A DNA stretch of 60,662 bases from Paenibacillus sp. 598K (lineage in GTDB: Bacteria > Bacillota > Bacilli > Paenibacillales > Paenibacillaceae). Made by a program: the position numbers and the translations under genes. The first letter of the stretch is position 1. Each line of letters opens with the position of its first letter. The notes under the pieces were generated by a model. It was given only the letters and a program-made list of their open reading frames with translations, was not told the origin of the DNA and made no database searches. Positions 24,301-35,720 of the stretch are shown piece after piece. The DNA is taken from NCBI RefSeq assembly GCF_003851045.1, contig NZ_BFBX01000108.1, positions 12,057-72,718 of the forward strand, written 5' to 3'.

Positions 24301-24855
24301 GAGTACGACGTATTCGACGCTATGGAAGAGGCAGGCATGCAGCGCAACGGCAAGACCAAGCTGTTCGACGGCCGTACAGGCGAGACGTTCGAGCGCGAGG
24401 TTACGGTTGGCGTCATGTACATGATCAAGCTGGCGCACATGGTCGACGACAAGATCCATGCTCGTTCTACAGGTCCGTACTCGCTCGTCACGCAGCAGCC
24501 GCTCGGCGGTAAGGCGCAGTTCGGCGGCCAGCGTTTCGGGGAGATGGAGGTCTGGGCGCTCGAGGCTTATGGCGCGGCGTATACGCTGCAAGAGATCCTG
24601 ACCGTCAAGTCCGATGACGTGGTCGGCCGGGTGAAGACGTACGAATCGATCGTCAAGGGTGAGAATGTGCCGGAGCCGGGCGTACCGGAGTCGTTCAAAG
24701 TTCTGATCAAGGAGCTCCAGAGCCTTGGCATGGATGTCAAAATCCTCAGCGAGGATGAAGAAGAAATCGAAATGCGTGAAATCGACGACGACGATGAAGG
24801 TCAGTCCGATAAGCTGAATCTGAATCTCGAAGGCGCGGAAGTAGGCGTAGAGTAG
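21310..24855 (+). CDS. rpoB: DNA-directed RNA polymerase subunit beta
   Basis: 1181 residues. The N-terminus is like other Paenibacillus RpoB ([18 protein letters not shown]). The rifampicin-binding cluster [20 protein letters not shown] (about residues 460-480) has wild-type residues (Gln, Asp, His-type positions kept), so no rifampicin resistance is predicted. The C-terminal region has SLGMDVKIL followed by an acidic tail. The start is TTG at 21310, 5 bases after GGGGTGAGG; an ATG at 21292 would add six residues and lacks a ribosome-binding site. A hairpin spans the stop codon. It forms an operon with rpoC. Confidence 0.98.
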   Translation: [1181 protein letters not shown]

Positions 24856-24882
24856 GGTTCGACCCTCAGTCGAACCCTACTC
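24850..24882 (+). repeat. Perfect 13-base hairpin across the rpoB stop codon
   Basis: GAGTAGGGTTCGA (24850-24862) pairs with TCGAACCCTACTC (24870-24882) around a 7-base loop; the TAG stop (24853-24855) is in the left arm. There is no T run, so it is not a simple terminator. It could stabilise or process the rpoB-rpoC mRNA. Confidence 0.8.
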
Positions 24883-24973
24883 AAGCCCGGGCGTTGGAGC
24901 TGGACTCTCGGTCTAGCCAAGCTCAGACCAGAGCGTCGGCAGACGCACCTCCGCACGCTTCCGTTTCACTGCA

Positions 24974-25021
24974 GCACGAGCAGCAGCTGTCCCGCCTCGC
25001 CGGCGGGGCGGCTGTCCGTGC
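24974..25021 (+). repeat. GC-rich hairpin in the rpoB-rpoC gap
   Basis: CCCGCC/GGCGGG forms the core, extended by CAGC/GGCTG and closed by GCACG (24974-24978) with CGTGC (25017-25021). It ends 22 bases before the rpoC ribosome-binding site. Confidence 0.55.
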
Positions 25022-25057
25022 ACATTCCACTGACACAGACTTAAGGAGGGTTGCTCC

Positions 25058-28678
<3,621 letters not shown>

Positions 28679-28693
28679 GGCTGATCGATAGCA

Positions 28694-28737
28694 GACGGGG
28701 ATTGCGGAGCCTTGGGGCGCTGCAATCCCTGTTTTTT
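28694..28737 (+). terminator. Terminator of the rpoB-rpoC operon
   Basis: GGGGATTGC (28697-28705) pairs with GCAATCCC (28722-28729), with inner GCC/GGC pairs and a run of six T after G28731. Confidence 0.9.
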
Positions 28738-28750
28738 GAAAAATAGGCCC

Positions 28751-28780
28751 TTGACACGCCATGTGCGGAAGTGCTACTAT
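28751..28780 (+). promoter_or_regulatory. Promoter of the str operon
   Basis: A perfect TTGACA (28751-28756), an 18-base spacer and TACTAT (28775-28780). It serves the L7Ae-like gene, rpsL, rpsG, fusA and probably tuf. Confidence 0.72.
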
Positions 28781-28860
28781 ATCGAAGTGTGCCAACATGG
28801 TGGTTTGGACTCGGCCATCCGATGGTCGAAGGATCAATCGGCGAATGGAGGGTGCATTCC

Positions 28861-29091
28861 ATGCCATTCAAGATCGGCAGCAAGCAGACGACGAAGATGG
28901 TAGAGCAAGGCAAGGCTACCGCCGTCTATGTAGCGGAGGATGCAGATCAACGAATAACGGGCAAGATTGTAGAGCTCTGCGAACGGGCAGGGATTGAAGT
29001 CATCTGGGTAGATACGATGGAGCGCCTCGGGGCAACCTGCGGCATTGACGTCGGTGCCGCGATGGCAGCTAGCGTCCCTGATGAAGAATAA
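28861..29091 (+). CDS. rplGB: L7Ae-family kink-turn RNA-binding protein (YbxF/RplGB)
   Basis: 76 residues with the L7Ae/L30e fold: VYVAEDADQRITGKIVELCERAGIEV is the RNA-binding core and LGATCGIDVGAAM the C-terminal signature. Relatives bind kink-turns in rRNA and riboswitches; the role in the cell is not settled. GGAGGGTG at 28847-28854 sets the ATG at 28861. It is the first gene of the str operon, as in B. subtilis. Confidence 0.9.
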   Translation: MPFKIGSKQTTKMVEQGKATAVYVAEDADQRITGKIVELCERAGIEVIWVDTMERLGATCGIDVGAAMAASVPDEE

Positions 29092-29226
29092 GAGACATTC
29101 GTTTTTGTCTGCGGGCAAGAGACGCCAGGCAAAAACTTTCGTTTGTTCTTTTATGAACCACCTGGATCTGTGGGCTTAAGCAAGACCTGTTTGGACAGTC
29201 GAAAACTGAGGAAGGGGGTGGCAACA

Positions 29227-29646
29227 ATGCCAACAATCAACCAGCTGGTCCGTAAGGGCCGTGAGGCTAAAGTGGTCAAGTCGAAATCGCCTGCACTTCA
29301 AAAAGGGTTCAACGCGCTGAAGCGTGAGGAAACCAACCTGAGCGCCCCGCAAAAACGCGGTGTCTGCACTCGTGTAGGTACGATGACGCCGAAGAAACCG
29401 AACTCCGCTTTGCGTAAATACGCTCGTGTTCGCTTGACGAACCGTGTAGAGGTTACTGCTTACATCGGAGGCATCGGTCACAACCTGCAAGAGCACAGCG
29501 TGGTACTCGTACGCGGCGGTCGGGTAAAAGACCTTCCGGGTGTTCGTTACCATATCGTTCGCGGTGCGCTTGATACTGCAGGCGTGAACAACCGTATGCA
29601 AGCTCGTTCCAAATACGGCACGAAACGTCCTAAAGTTAAAAAGTAA
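29227..29646 (+). CDS. rpsL: 30S ribosomal protein S12
   Basis: 139 residues. The decoding-site loop TPKKPNSALRK has the wild-type lysine pair K56-K57, so streptomycin sensitivity is predicted at this site. The second loop GRVKDLPGVRYH is also intact. The ATG at 29227 follows AAGGGGGTGG; the longer upstream frame is leader. In the leader, GTTTTTG and CAAAAAC (about 29102-29137) could pair. Confidence 0.98.
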   Translation: MPTINQLVRKGREAKVVKSKSPALQKGFNALKREETNLSAPQKRGVCTRVGTMTPKKPNSALRKYARVRLTNRVEVTAYIGGIGHNLQEHSVVLVRGGRVKDLPGVRYHIVRGALDTAGVNNRMQARSKYGTKRPKVKK

Positions 29647-29655
29647 GCTTTAATA

Positions 29656-29862
29656 CTTTGTAAATCACCTCGTGATCAAAAGGTCAGTTTTCAGCACCGA
29701 GAAGGTTGGAGGCAGGTGAAATGAGGAGCGGAGCGTAGCCAAAGCTACGTGAGCACCTAAGAGTTTCCGCAGGAAACTAGCTTCGTAAGCATAAGCTTAG
29801 TTCCGACTGCATTCAAGATTCGACGCCGAATCTGCATCTTTGAATTTACATCGTGATCAAAA
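29656..29862 (+). repeat. Structured, gene-free segment between rpsL and rpsG bounded by direct repeats
   Basis: The 245-base gap has no gene. Two related sequences of about 25 bases bound its middle: CTTTG...TCGTGATCAAAA at 29656-29681 and at 29838-29862, of which the last 12 bases are identical. The ~155 bases between them contain several hairpins: CGTAGC/GCTACG near 29736-29752, AGTTTCC/GGAAACT at 29762-29778 and AGATTCG/CGAATCT at 29816-29833. It may be a small inserted repeat element, or a regulatory RNA at the position where S7 controls the str operon in E. coli. Confidence 0.55.
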
Positions 29863-29891
29863 CTGATACCCAAAGAAAGGGGGATTACCTC

Positions 29892-30362
29892 ATGCCACGT
29901 AAAGGTCCTGTTCCAAAAAGAGACGTATTGCCGGATCCGTTGTACAACAGCAAGCTTGTTACGCGTCTGATCAACCGCATCATGATCGACGGCAAGCGCG
30001 GTGTAGCGCAGACGATCCTGTATGATGCCTTCACTCTGATCCAGGAGCGCACAGGTAAAGAGCCGATGGAAGTGTTTGAAGTCGCCATCAAGAACATCAT
30101 GCCCGTACTCGAAGTTAAAGCCCGTCGTGTAGGTGGTGCGAACTACCAAGTACCGATCGAGGTGAAGCCAGAGCGCCGTACGGCACTCGGTCTTCGTTGG
30201 CTGGTGAACTACTCCCGCAACCGCGGCGAGAAAACGATGGAAGAGCGTTTGGCTGCCGAGATCATCGACGCATCCAACAACACTGGCGCATCCGTCAAAA
30301 AACGTGAAGATACACACAAGATGGCTGAAGCGAACAAAGCGTTTGCTCACTATCGCTGGTAG
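29892..30362 (+). CDS. rpsG: 30S ribosomal protein S7
   Basis: 156 residues, the usual bacterial length. MPRKGPVPKRDVLPDP at the N-terminus and the VGGANYQVPIEV loop are typical. S7 starts assembly of the 30S head and lines the E site. AAGGGGGA precedes the ATG at 29892; an in-frame ATG at 29853 lies before that site. Confidence 0.98.
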   Translation: MPRKGPVPKRDVLPDPLYNSKLVTRLINRIMIDGKRGVAQTILYDAFTLIQERTGKEPMEVFEVAIKNIMPVLEVKARRVGGANYQVPIEVKPERRTALGLRWLVNYSRNRGEKTMEERLAAEIIDASNNTGASVKKREDTHKMAEANKAFAHYRW

Positions 30363-30389
30363 GATCTAAACTCGAAAGGAGACATATTC

Positions 30390-32465
30390 ATGGCTAGAGA
30401 GTTCTCCTTGAAAAATACGCGCAACATCGGGATTATGGCGCATATTGATGCCGGCAAGACTACCACTACCGAACGGATCCTGTTCTATACAGGCCGTACC
30501 CACAAAATCGGCGAGGTGCACGAAGGTGCGGCGACGATGGACTGGATGGAGCAAGAGCAGGAGCGCGGCATTACGATTACATCTGCTGCGACTACAGCTC
30601 AGTGGGCGGGACACCGCATCAATATTATCGACACCCCGGGGCACGTTGACTTCACGGTAGAAGTTGAACGCTCCCTGCGCGTATTGGACGGGGCGGTAGG
30701 TGTATTCAGTGCAAAAGAAGGCGTAGAGCCGCAGTCTGAAACGGTATGGCGTCAAGCCGACAAATATGGTGTTCCTCGGATCGCTTACGTGAACAAGATG
30801 GACATCATCGGTGCTGACTACCTGAACGTTATTAAAGATATGCGCGAGCGTCTGCAAGCCAATGCCGTCGCGATTCAATTGCCGATCGGTGCCGAGAATG
30901 ACTTCAAAGGCATGATCGACATCGTCGAGCGCGTTGCTTATGTCTACAAAGATGACCTTGGTCGGGACCCTGAGAAAGTTGAGATTCCTGCCGAGTTCGC
31001 AGATCAAGTGGAGGAGTTGCGTGCGGATCTGGTCGAGAAAGTGGCCGAACTGGACGAGGAGCTCACCATGAAGTATCTCGAAGGCGAAGAAATCAGCGTA
31101 GCTGAACTGAAAGCAGTGCTCCGTAAAGGCGTCTGCGACGTTAAAATCTTCCCTGTCATCTGTGGTTCCTCGTATCGGAACAAAGGCGTACAGCCTATGC
31201 TGGACGCGGTAGTCGACTATCTGCCGGCTCCAACCGATGTTCCGGACATCAGAGGCCTGCTTGAGGACGGCACTGAAGTTACCCGCAAATCGGGCGACGA
31301 TCAACCGTTCGCAGCGCTTGCCTTTAAAATCATGACTGACCCTTATGTCGGTAAACTGACGTTCTTCCGCGTCTACTCTGGCGTACTTGCAGCAGGTTCC
31401 TACGTGCTGAATGCGACCAAGGGCAAACGCGAGCGCGTCGGCCGGATCCTGCAGATGCATGCGAACAGCCGTCAAGAGATCACCGAGGTTTACTCGGGCG
31501 ATATCGCAGCTGCTGTAGGCCTGAAGGATACCGTTACTGGCGACACCCTGTGTGACGAGAAGGCTCCGGTTATCCTGGAGTCGATGATCTTCCCTGAGCC
31601 GGTTATCCAGATCGCGATCGAGCCGAAGACCAAAGCAGACCAGGACAAAATGGGCGTCGCCCTGTCCAAGCTGTCTGAAGAGGATCCGACGTTCCGCGCG
31701 TACACGGATGAAGAGACAGGACAAACCATTATCGCGGGTATGGGCGAACTCCATCTGGAGATCATCGTCGACCGTATGGTGCGCGAGTTCAAAGTCGAGA
31801 CCAGCGTAGGTAAACCACAGGTTGCTTACCGCGAGACTTTCAAACAAGCTGCGAAGGTCGAAGGCAAGTTCGTACGTCAGTCCGGCGGACGCGGCCAATA
31901 CGGTCACGTCTGGATCGAGTTCGAACCGCAAGAAGCCGGTGCCGGCTTCGAGTTCGAGAACAAGATCGTCGGCGGTGTCGTACCTCGTGAGTACATCCCT
32001 GCTGTACAGGCCGGTATTGAAGAGTCGATGAAAAACGGCGTTATCGCCGGATTCCCGCTCGTCGATATCAAAGCCCGCATCGTAGACGGATCGTACCATG
32101 ACGTCGACTCCTCGGAGATGGCGTTTAAGATTGCAGGTTCGATGGCGCTCAAAGCTGCCAAGGACAAATGTTCCCCGGCCTTGCTTGAGCCGATCATGAA
32201 GGTTGAAGTAACCGTACCGGAAGAGTACTTCGGTGACGTTATGGGTATGCTCAGCTCCCGTCGCGGTCGCATCGAAGGTACAGACTCCCGTTCGGGCGCC
32301 CAGATCATCCGTGCCAAAGTACCTTTGGCTGAGATGTTCGGCTACTCCACAACTCTTCGCTCCGGTACACAGGGACGCGGCGTATTCTCGATGGAGATCT
32401 CCCATTACGAAGAAGTGCCGAAGTCGATTGCGGAAGAGATTATCTCCAAGCACAAAGGCGAGTAA
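30390..32465 (+). CDS. fusA: Elongation factor G
   Basis: 691 residues, the translocase GTPase. G1 AHIDAGKT (17-24), G3 DTPGHVDF (about 81-88) and G4 NKMD (about 135-138) are present, followed by domains II-V; SGGRGQYGHV marks domain IV. Fusidic acid contacts look unaltered by eye. GAAAGGAG precedes the ATG at 30390. It is the major EF-G of the str operon. Confidence 0.98.
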   Translation: MAREFSLKNTRNIGIMAHIDAGKTTTTERILFYTGRTHKIGEVHEGAATMDWMEQEQERGITITSAATTAQWAGHRINIIDTPGHVDFTVEVERSLRVLDGAVGVFSAKEGVEPQSETVWRQADKYGVPRIAYVNKMDIIGADYLNVIKDMRERLQANAVAIQLPIGAENDFKGMIDIVERVAYVYKDDLGRDPEKVEIPAEFADQVEELRADLVEKVAELDEELTMKYLEGEEISVAELKAVLRKGVCDVKIFPVICGSSYRNKGVQPMLDAVVDYLPAPTDVPDIRGLLEDGTEVTRKSGDDQPFAALAFKIMTDPYVGKLTFFRVYSGVLAAGSYVLNATKGKRERVGRILQMHANSRQEITEVYSGDIAAAVGLKDTVTGDTLCDEKAPVILESMIFPEPVIQIAIEPKTKADQDKMGVALSKLSEEDPTFRAYTDEETGQTIIAGMGELHLEIIVDRMVREFKVETSVGKPQVAYRETFKQAAKVEGKFVRQSGGRGQYGHVWIEFEPQEAGAGFEFENKIVGGVVPREYIPAVQAGIEESMKNGVIAGFPLVDIKARIVDGSYHDVDSSEMAFKIAGSMALKAAKDKCSPALLEPIMKVEVTVPEEYFGDVMGMLSSRRGRIEGTDSRSGAQIIRAKVPLAEMFGYSTTLRSGTQGRGVFSMEISHYEEVPKSIAEEIISKHKGE

Positions 32466-32478
32466 TCCCAGTTTGACA

Positions 32479-32521
32479 CGGCCGTTAGTTTGTTCGCTTT
32501 GCAGCTGAAGACGAACGGCCG
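32479..32521 (+). repeat. Inverted repeat in the fusA-tuf gap
   Basis: CGGCCGTT (32479-32486) can pair with AACGGCCG (32514-32521). The TTGACA at 32473 has no matching -10, so it is not taken as a promoter. Confidence 0.45.
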
Positions 32522-32561
32522 ATACCTATAACTTTCCATTTATTAAGGAGGAATAAGTTCA

Positions 32562-33752
32562 ATGGCTAAGCAAAAGTTCGAACGTAACAAACCGCACGTT
32601 AACATCGGTACAATCGGTCACGTTGACCATGGCAAAACGACTCTGACTGCTGCCATCACAACCGTACTTTCCAAAAGATACGGCGGTTCTGCAATCGCTT
32701 TTGACCAAATCGACAAAGCGCCAGAAGAGCGCGAGCGCGGTATCACAATCTCCACTTCGCACGTTGAGTATGAGACGCCTGCTCGTCACTACGCTCACGT
32801 TGACTGCCCAGGTCACGCTGACTACGTTAAAAACATGATCACTGGTGCTGCTCAAATGGACGGCGCGATCCTGGTTGTATCCGCTGCTGACGGCCCTATG
32901 CCGCAAACGCGCGAGCACATCCTGCTCTCCCGCCAAGTAGGCGTACCTTACATCGTCGTATTCCTGAACAAATGCGACATGGTTGAAGACGAAGAGCTCC
33001 TCGAGCTGGTTGAGATGGAAGTACGCGACCTGCTGAACGAGTATGAGTTCCCAGGCGACGACACGCCAATCATCCGTGGTGCAGCTCGTGAAGCGCTGGC
33101 TAACCCGGACGGCGAGTGGGCTGATAAAATCGTTGAGCTGTTCGAGCAAGTGGATACTTACATCCCAACTCCTGAGCGCGACGTTTCCAAGCCATTCCTG
33201 ATGCCTGTCGAGGACGTATTCACGATCACTGGACGCGGTACAGTTGCTACTGGCCGTGTTGAGCGTGGCGTGGTTAAAGTCGGCGACGAGATCGAAGTTA
33301 TCGGTCTGCAAGAAGAGACTCGCAAAACTGTATGTACTGGCGTTGAGATGTTCCGCAAATTGCTGGACTCCGCTCAAGCCGGCGACAACATTGGCGCATT
33401 GCTGCGTGGTGTTGAGCGTAAAGACATCGAGCGTGGTCAAGTTCTGGCTAAGCCAGGTTCCGTTAAACCACACACGAACTTCACAGCTCAAATCTACGTC
33501 CTGACTAAAGAAGAGGGCGGACGTCACAAGCCTTTCTTCACAGGCTACCGTCCACAGTTCTACTTCCGTACAACAGACGTAACTGGTATCATCACGCTGC
33601 CAGAAGGCACTGAGATGGTTATGCCTGGCGACAACATCACGGTTACTGTTGAACTGATCGCTCCAATCGCGGTTGAAGAGGGCACTCGCTTCTCGATCCG
33701 TGAAGGCGGCCGTACAGTAGGCGCTGGCGCTGTAGCTTCGATCCAAAAATAA
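32562..33752 (+). CDS. tuf: Elongation factor Tu
   Basis: 396 residues; delivers aminoacyl-tRNA to the ribosome. P-loop GHVDHGKT (19-26), DCPGHAD and NKCD are all intact; the C-terminal domains II and III follow. AAGGAGGA lies just before the ATG at 32562. Strong codon bias unlike the neighbouring metabolic genes marks it as one of the most expressed genes here. It is the last gene of the str operon, with a terminator 35 bases on. Confidence 0.99.
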   Translation: MAKQKFERNKPHVNIGTIGHVDHGKTTLTAAITTVLSKRYGGSAIAFDQIDKAPEERERGITISTSHVEYETPARHYAHVDCPGHADYVKNMITGAAQMDGAILVVSAADGPMPQTREHILLSRQVGVPYIVVFLNKCDMVEDEELLELVEMEVRDLLNEYEFPGDDTPIIRGAAREALANPDGEWADKIVELFEQVDTYIPTPERDVSKPFLMPVEDVFTITGRGTVATGRVERGVVKVGDEIEVIGLQEETRKTVCTGVEMFRKLLDSAQAGDNIGALLRGVERKDIERGQVLAKPGSVKPHTNFTAQIYVLTKEEGGRHKPFFTGYRPQFYFRTTDVTGIITLPEGTEMVMPGDNITVTVELIAPIAVEEGTRFSIREGGRTVGAGAVASIQK

Positions 33753-33786
33753 TCCCGTCGCAGCGCAAGCTGCGCAGGATGTACAC

Positions 33787-33836
33787 AAGAGGTTGTCCAA
33801 CCGGTCATGCAGATGGTCGGGAGGGCAGCCTCTTTT
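33787..33836 (+). terminator. Terminator after tuf
   Basis: AAGAGG (33787-33792) pairs with CCTCTT (33829-33834), with inner TGTCC/GGGCA pairing; TTTT follows. Confidence 0.75.
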
Positions 33837-33932
33837 GCTATATATAATAGAAGAAATAAGATCGCCCCCACATACCGAAGCCGCAGACGGAATTAAAACC
33901 GCGAAGTATTTATGCATTGCAAGAGAAAAATC

Positions 33933-33961
33933 TTGCAATTGCCCAGCGTTTTGTATATAAT
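33933..33961 (+). promoter_or_regulatory. Promoter of the S10-spc-alpha cluster
   Basis: TTGCAA (33933-33938), a 17-base spacer and a perfect TATAAT (33956-33961). Confidence 0.78.
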
Positions 33962-34097
33962 AGTGAACGTTGGTCTGTGGCTGTGCGATGATGCGAGAGG
34001 TTGCCGACACACCCGGCCCCTTTGCCATGGGGCATAAGTCGGGTTTTCTCGCGGAGTATGTCCGATATAAAATTGGGCGATAGAAGGAGGGAATTAT
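33962..34097 (+). promoter_or_regulatory. Structured leader of rpsJ with a terminator-like hairpin
   Basis: A 130-base leader containing GAGAGGTTGCCGACACACC and then a large hairpin: CCCGGCCCC (34014-34022) against GGGGC and GTCGGG (about 34030-34046), followed by TTTTC. The order of a conserved single-stranded block and a G+C hairpin with T run suggests attenuation of the whole cluster. The ligand is unknown. Confidence 0.55.
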
Positions 34098-34406
34098 ATG
34101 GCAAAGCAAAAGATTCGTATTCGTTTGAAAGCTTACGATCACAGAATTCTTGACCAATCAGCAGAGAAAATTGTTGAAACTGCAAAGCGTTCCGGAGCAG
34201 GCGTGTCCGGTCCGATTCCGTTGCCAACGGAAAAGCAAATCATCACCATTCTGCGTGCGGTTCATAAGTACAAGGATTCGCGGGAGCAATTCGAGATGCG
34301 CACACATAAGCGTCTGATCGACATTGTTAACCCAACGCCGCAAACGGTTGATGCATTGATGCGTTTGGATCTGCCATCCGGTGTAGATATCGAAATCAAA
34401 CTGTAA
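34098..34406 (+). CDS. rpsJ: 30S ribosomal protein S10
   Basis: 102 residues. IRIRLKAYDHRILDQS at the N-terminus and the loop SGPIPLPTEKQ are typical. S10 (NusE) is also part of the antitermination complex through NusB. GAAGGAGGG precedes the ATG at 34098. First gene of the 15-kb ribosomal cluster. Confidence 0.98.
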   Translation: MAKQKIRIRLKAYDHRILDQSAEKIVETAKRSGAGVSGPIPLPTEKQIITILRAVHKYKDSREQFEMRTHKRLIDIVNPTPQTVDALMRLDLPSGVDIEIKL

Positions 34407-34445
34407 GACATAACTACTCATACGTAAAAGAAACGAGGTGTCAAC

Positions 34446-35069
34446 ATGAAAGGTATCTTAGGGAAAAAACTCGGCATGACGCAAGTCTTTACGCCTGAGG
34501 GCAACGTAATTCCGGTTACGGTCATCGAGGCAGGACCTTGCGTGGTTCTCCAGAAGAAAGATCAGGAGACTGACGGCTACGAGGCGATCCAGCTTGGCTT
34601 CTCCGACAAGAAGAAGCAAAGAGCGAACAAGCCCGAAACAGCTCATGCTCAAAAAGCCAACACGGCTCCTAAGCGCTACATTCGTGAATTCCGCGGGGTT
34701 AACCTGGGTGAATACGAAGTTGGCGCAGAAGTAAAAGCGGATCTGTTCTCCGAAGGCGAATTTGTTGACGTAACAGGGATCTCCAAAGGTAAAGGATTCC
34801 AAGGCGTAATCAAACGTTGGGGACAAAGCACAGGTCCAATGTCTCACGGCTCCCGCTACCATCGCGGACCAGGCTCCATGGGCTCCATCCAGGCGAACCG
34901 CGTACCGAAAGGCAAGCGTCTGCCAGGACACATGGGTCAAGACACGATTACCATTCAACGTCTGGAAGTTATCCGCGTTGATGTCGAGCGCAACGTGCTG
35001 CTCGTCAAAGGATCGATTCCCGGAGCGAAAAACAGCTTCGTCAAAATTAAATCTACGGTGAAGAAATAA
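34446..35069 (+). CDS. rplC: 50S ribosomal protein L3
   Basis: 207 residues. MKGILGKKLGMTQVF is the family start, and MSHGSRYHRGPGSMGS forms the extended loop that reaches the peptidyl-transferase centre. L3 is one of two initiators of 50S assembly. The start ATG at 34446 follows AACGAGGTG. Confidence 0.98.
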   Translation: MKGILGKKLGMTQVFTPEGNVIPVTVIEAGPCVVLQKKDQETDGYEAIQLGFSDKKKQRANKPETAHAQKANTAPKRYIREFRGVNLGEYEVGAEVKADLFSEGEFVDVTGISKGKGFQGVIKRWGQSTGPMSHGSRYHRGPGSMGSIQANRVPKGKRLPGHMGQDTITIQRLEVIRVDVERNVLLVKGSIPGAKNSFVKIKSTVKK

Positions 35070-35096
35070 CACCCCTGAAGAAAGGAGGAACACGTA

Positions 35097-35720
35097 ATGC
35101 CAAAGGTAGCAGTATACAACGTGAGTGGTTCGCAAGTCGGCGACATCGAGCTGGCTGAAGCGATCTTCGGCATCCAGCCGAACACCCATGTTATGCACAG
35201 CGCCGTGGTCCTGCAGCAAGCTGCAGAGCGCCAAGGCACGCATAAGACCAAAGGTCGTTCGGAGGTTCGCGGCGGTGGCCGCAAACCATGGAAACAAAAA
35301 GGCACCGGTCGCGCTCGTCAGGGCAGCATCCGCTCCCCGCAATGGGTAGGCGGCGGTACCGTATTCGGCCCGACTCCGCGTTCTTACGGATTCAAGCTTC
35401 CTAAGAAAGTGCGTCGTCTCGCCATCAAATCCGCACTGTCTTCCAAAGTGATCGGTAACGAAATCATCGTATTGGATCAACTGGCTCTGAGCCAACCAAA
35501 GACGAAGGAATTCAAAGGAATTCTGGGCAGTCTGAAGGTTGCTCGCAAAGCGCTGGTCGTAACAGCCAACTACGAGGACAACGTTGCACTGAGCGCTCGC
35601 AATATTCCAGGCGTCAAATTCCTGACCGTCGAAGGCATTAATGTTCTGGATGTATTGGCTCATGACCAACTGATCATCACGAAGGAAGCAGTCGAGAAAG
35701 TACAGGAGGTGCTTGCGTAA
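35097..35720 (+). CDS. rplD: 50S ribosomal protein L4
   Basis: 207 residues. The long loop with GRSEVRGGGRKPWKQKGTGRARQG extends into the exit tunnel near the macrolide site and looks wild-type (no insertion or deletion seen). AAAGGAGGAAC precedes the ATG at 35097. The stop and the rplW start overlap (TAATG). Confidence 0.98.
   Translation: MPKVAVYNVSGSQVGDIELAEAIFGIQPNTHVMHSAVVLQQAAERQGTHKTKGRSEVRGGGRKPWKQKGTGRARQGSIRSPQWVGGGTVFGPTPRSYGFKLPKKVRRLAIKSALSSKVIGNEIIVLDQLALSQPKTKEFKGILGSLKVARKALVVTANYEDNVALSARNIPGVKFLTVEGINVLDVLAHDQLIITKEAVEKVQEVLA

Noticed and set aside
29720..29850. tRNA or small structured RNA gene in the rpsL-rpsG gap
   Set aside because: Several hairpins exist but no cloverleaf with a T-loop GTTCRA pattern or acceptor pairing could be drawn.
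32473..32500. TTGACA in the fusA-tuf gap as a separate tuf promoter
   Set aside because: No -10 hexamer at 16-18 bases; the hexamer may be chance next to the inverted repeat.
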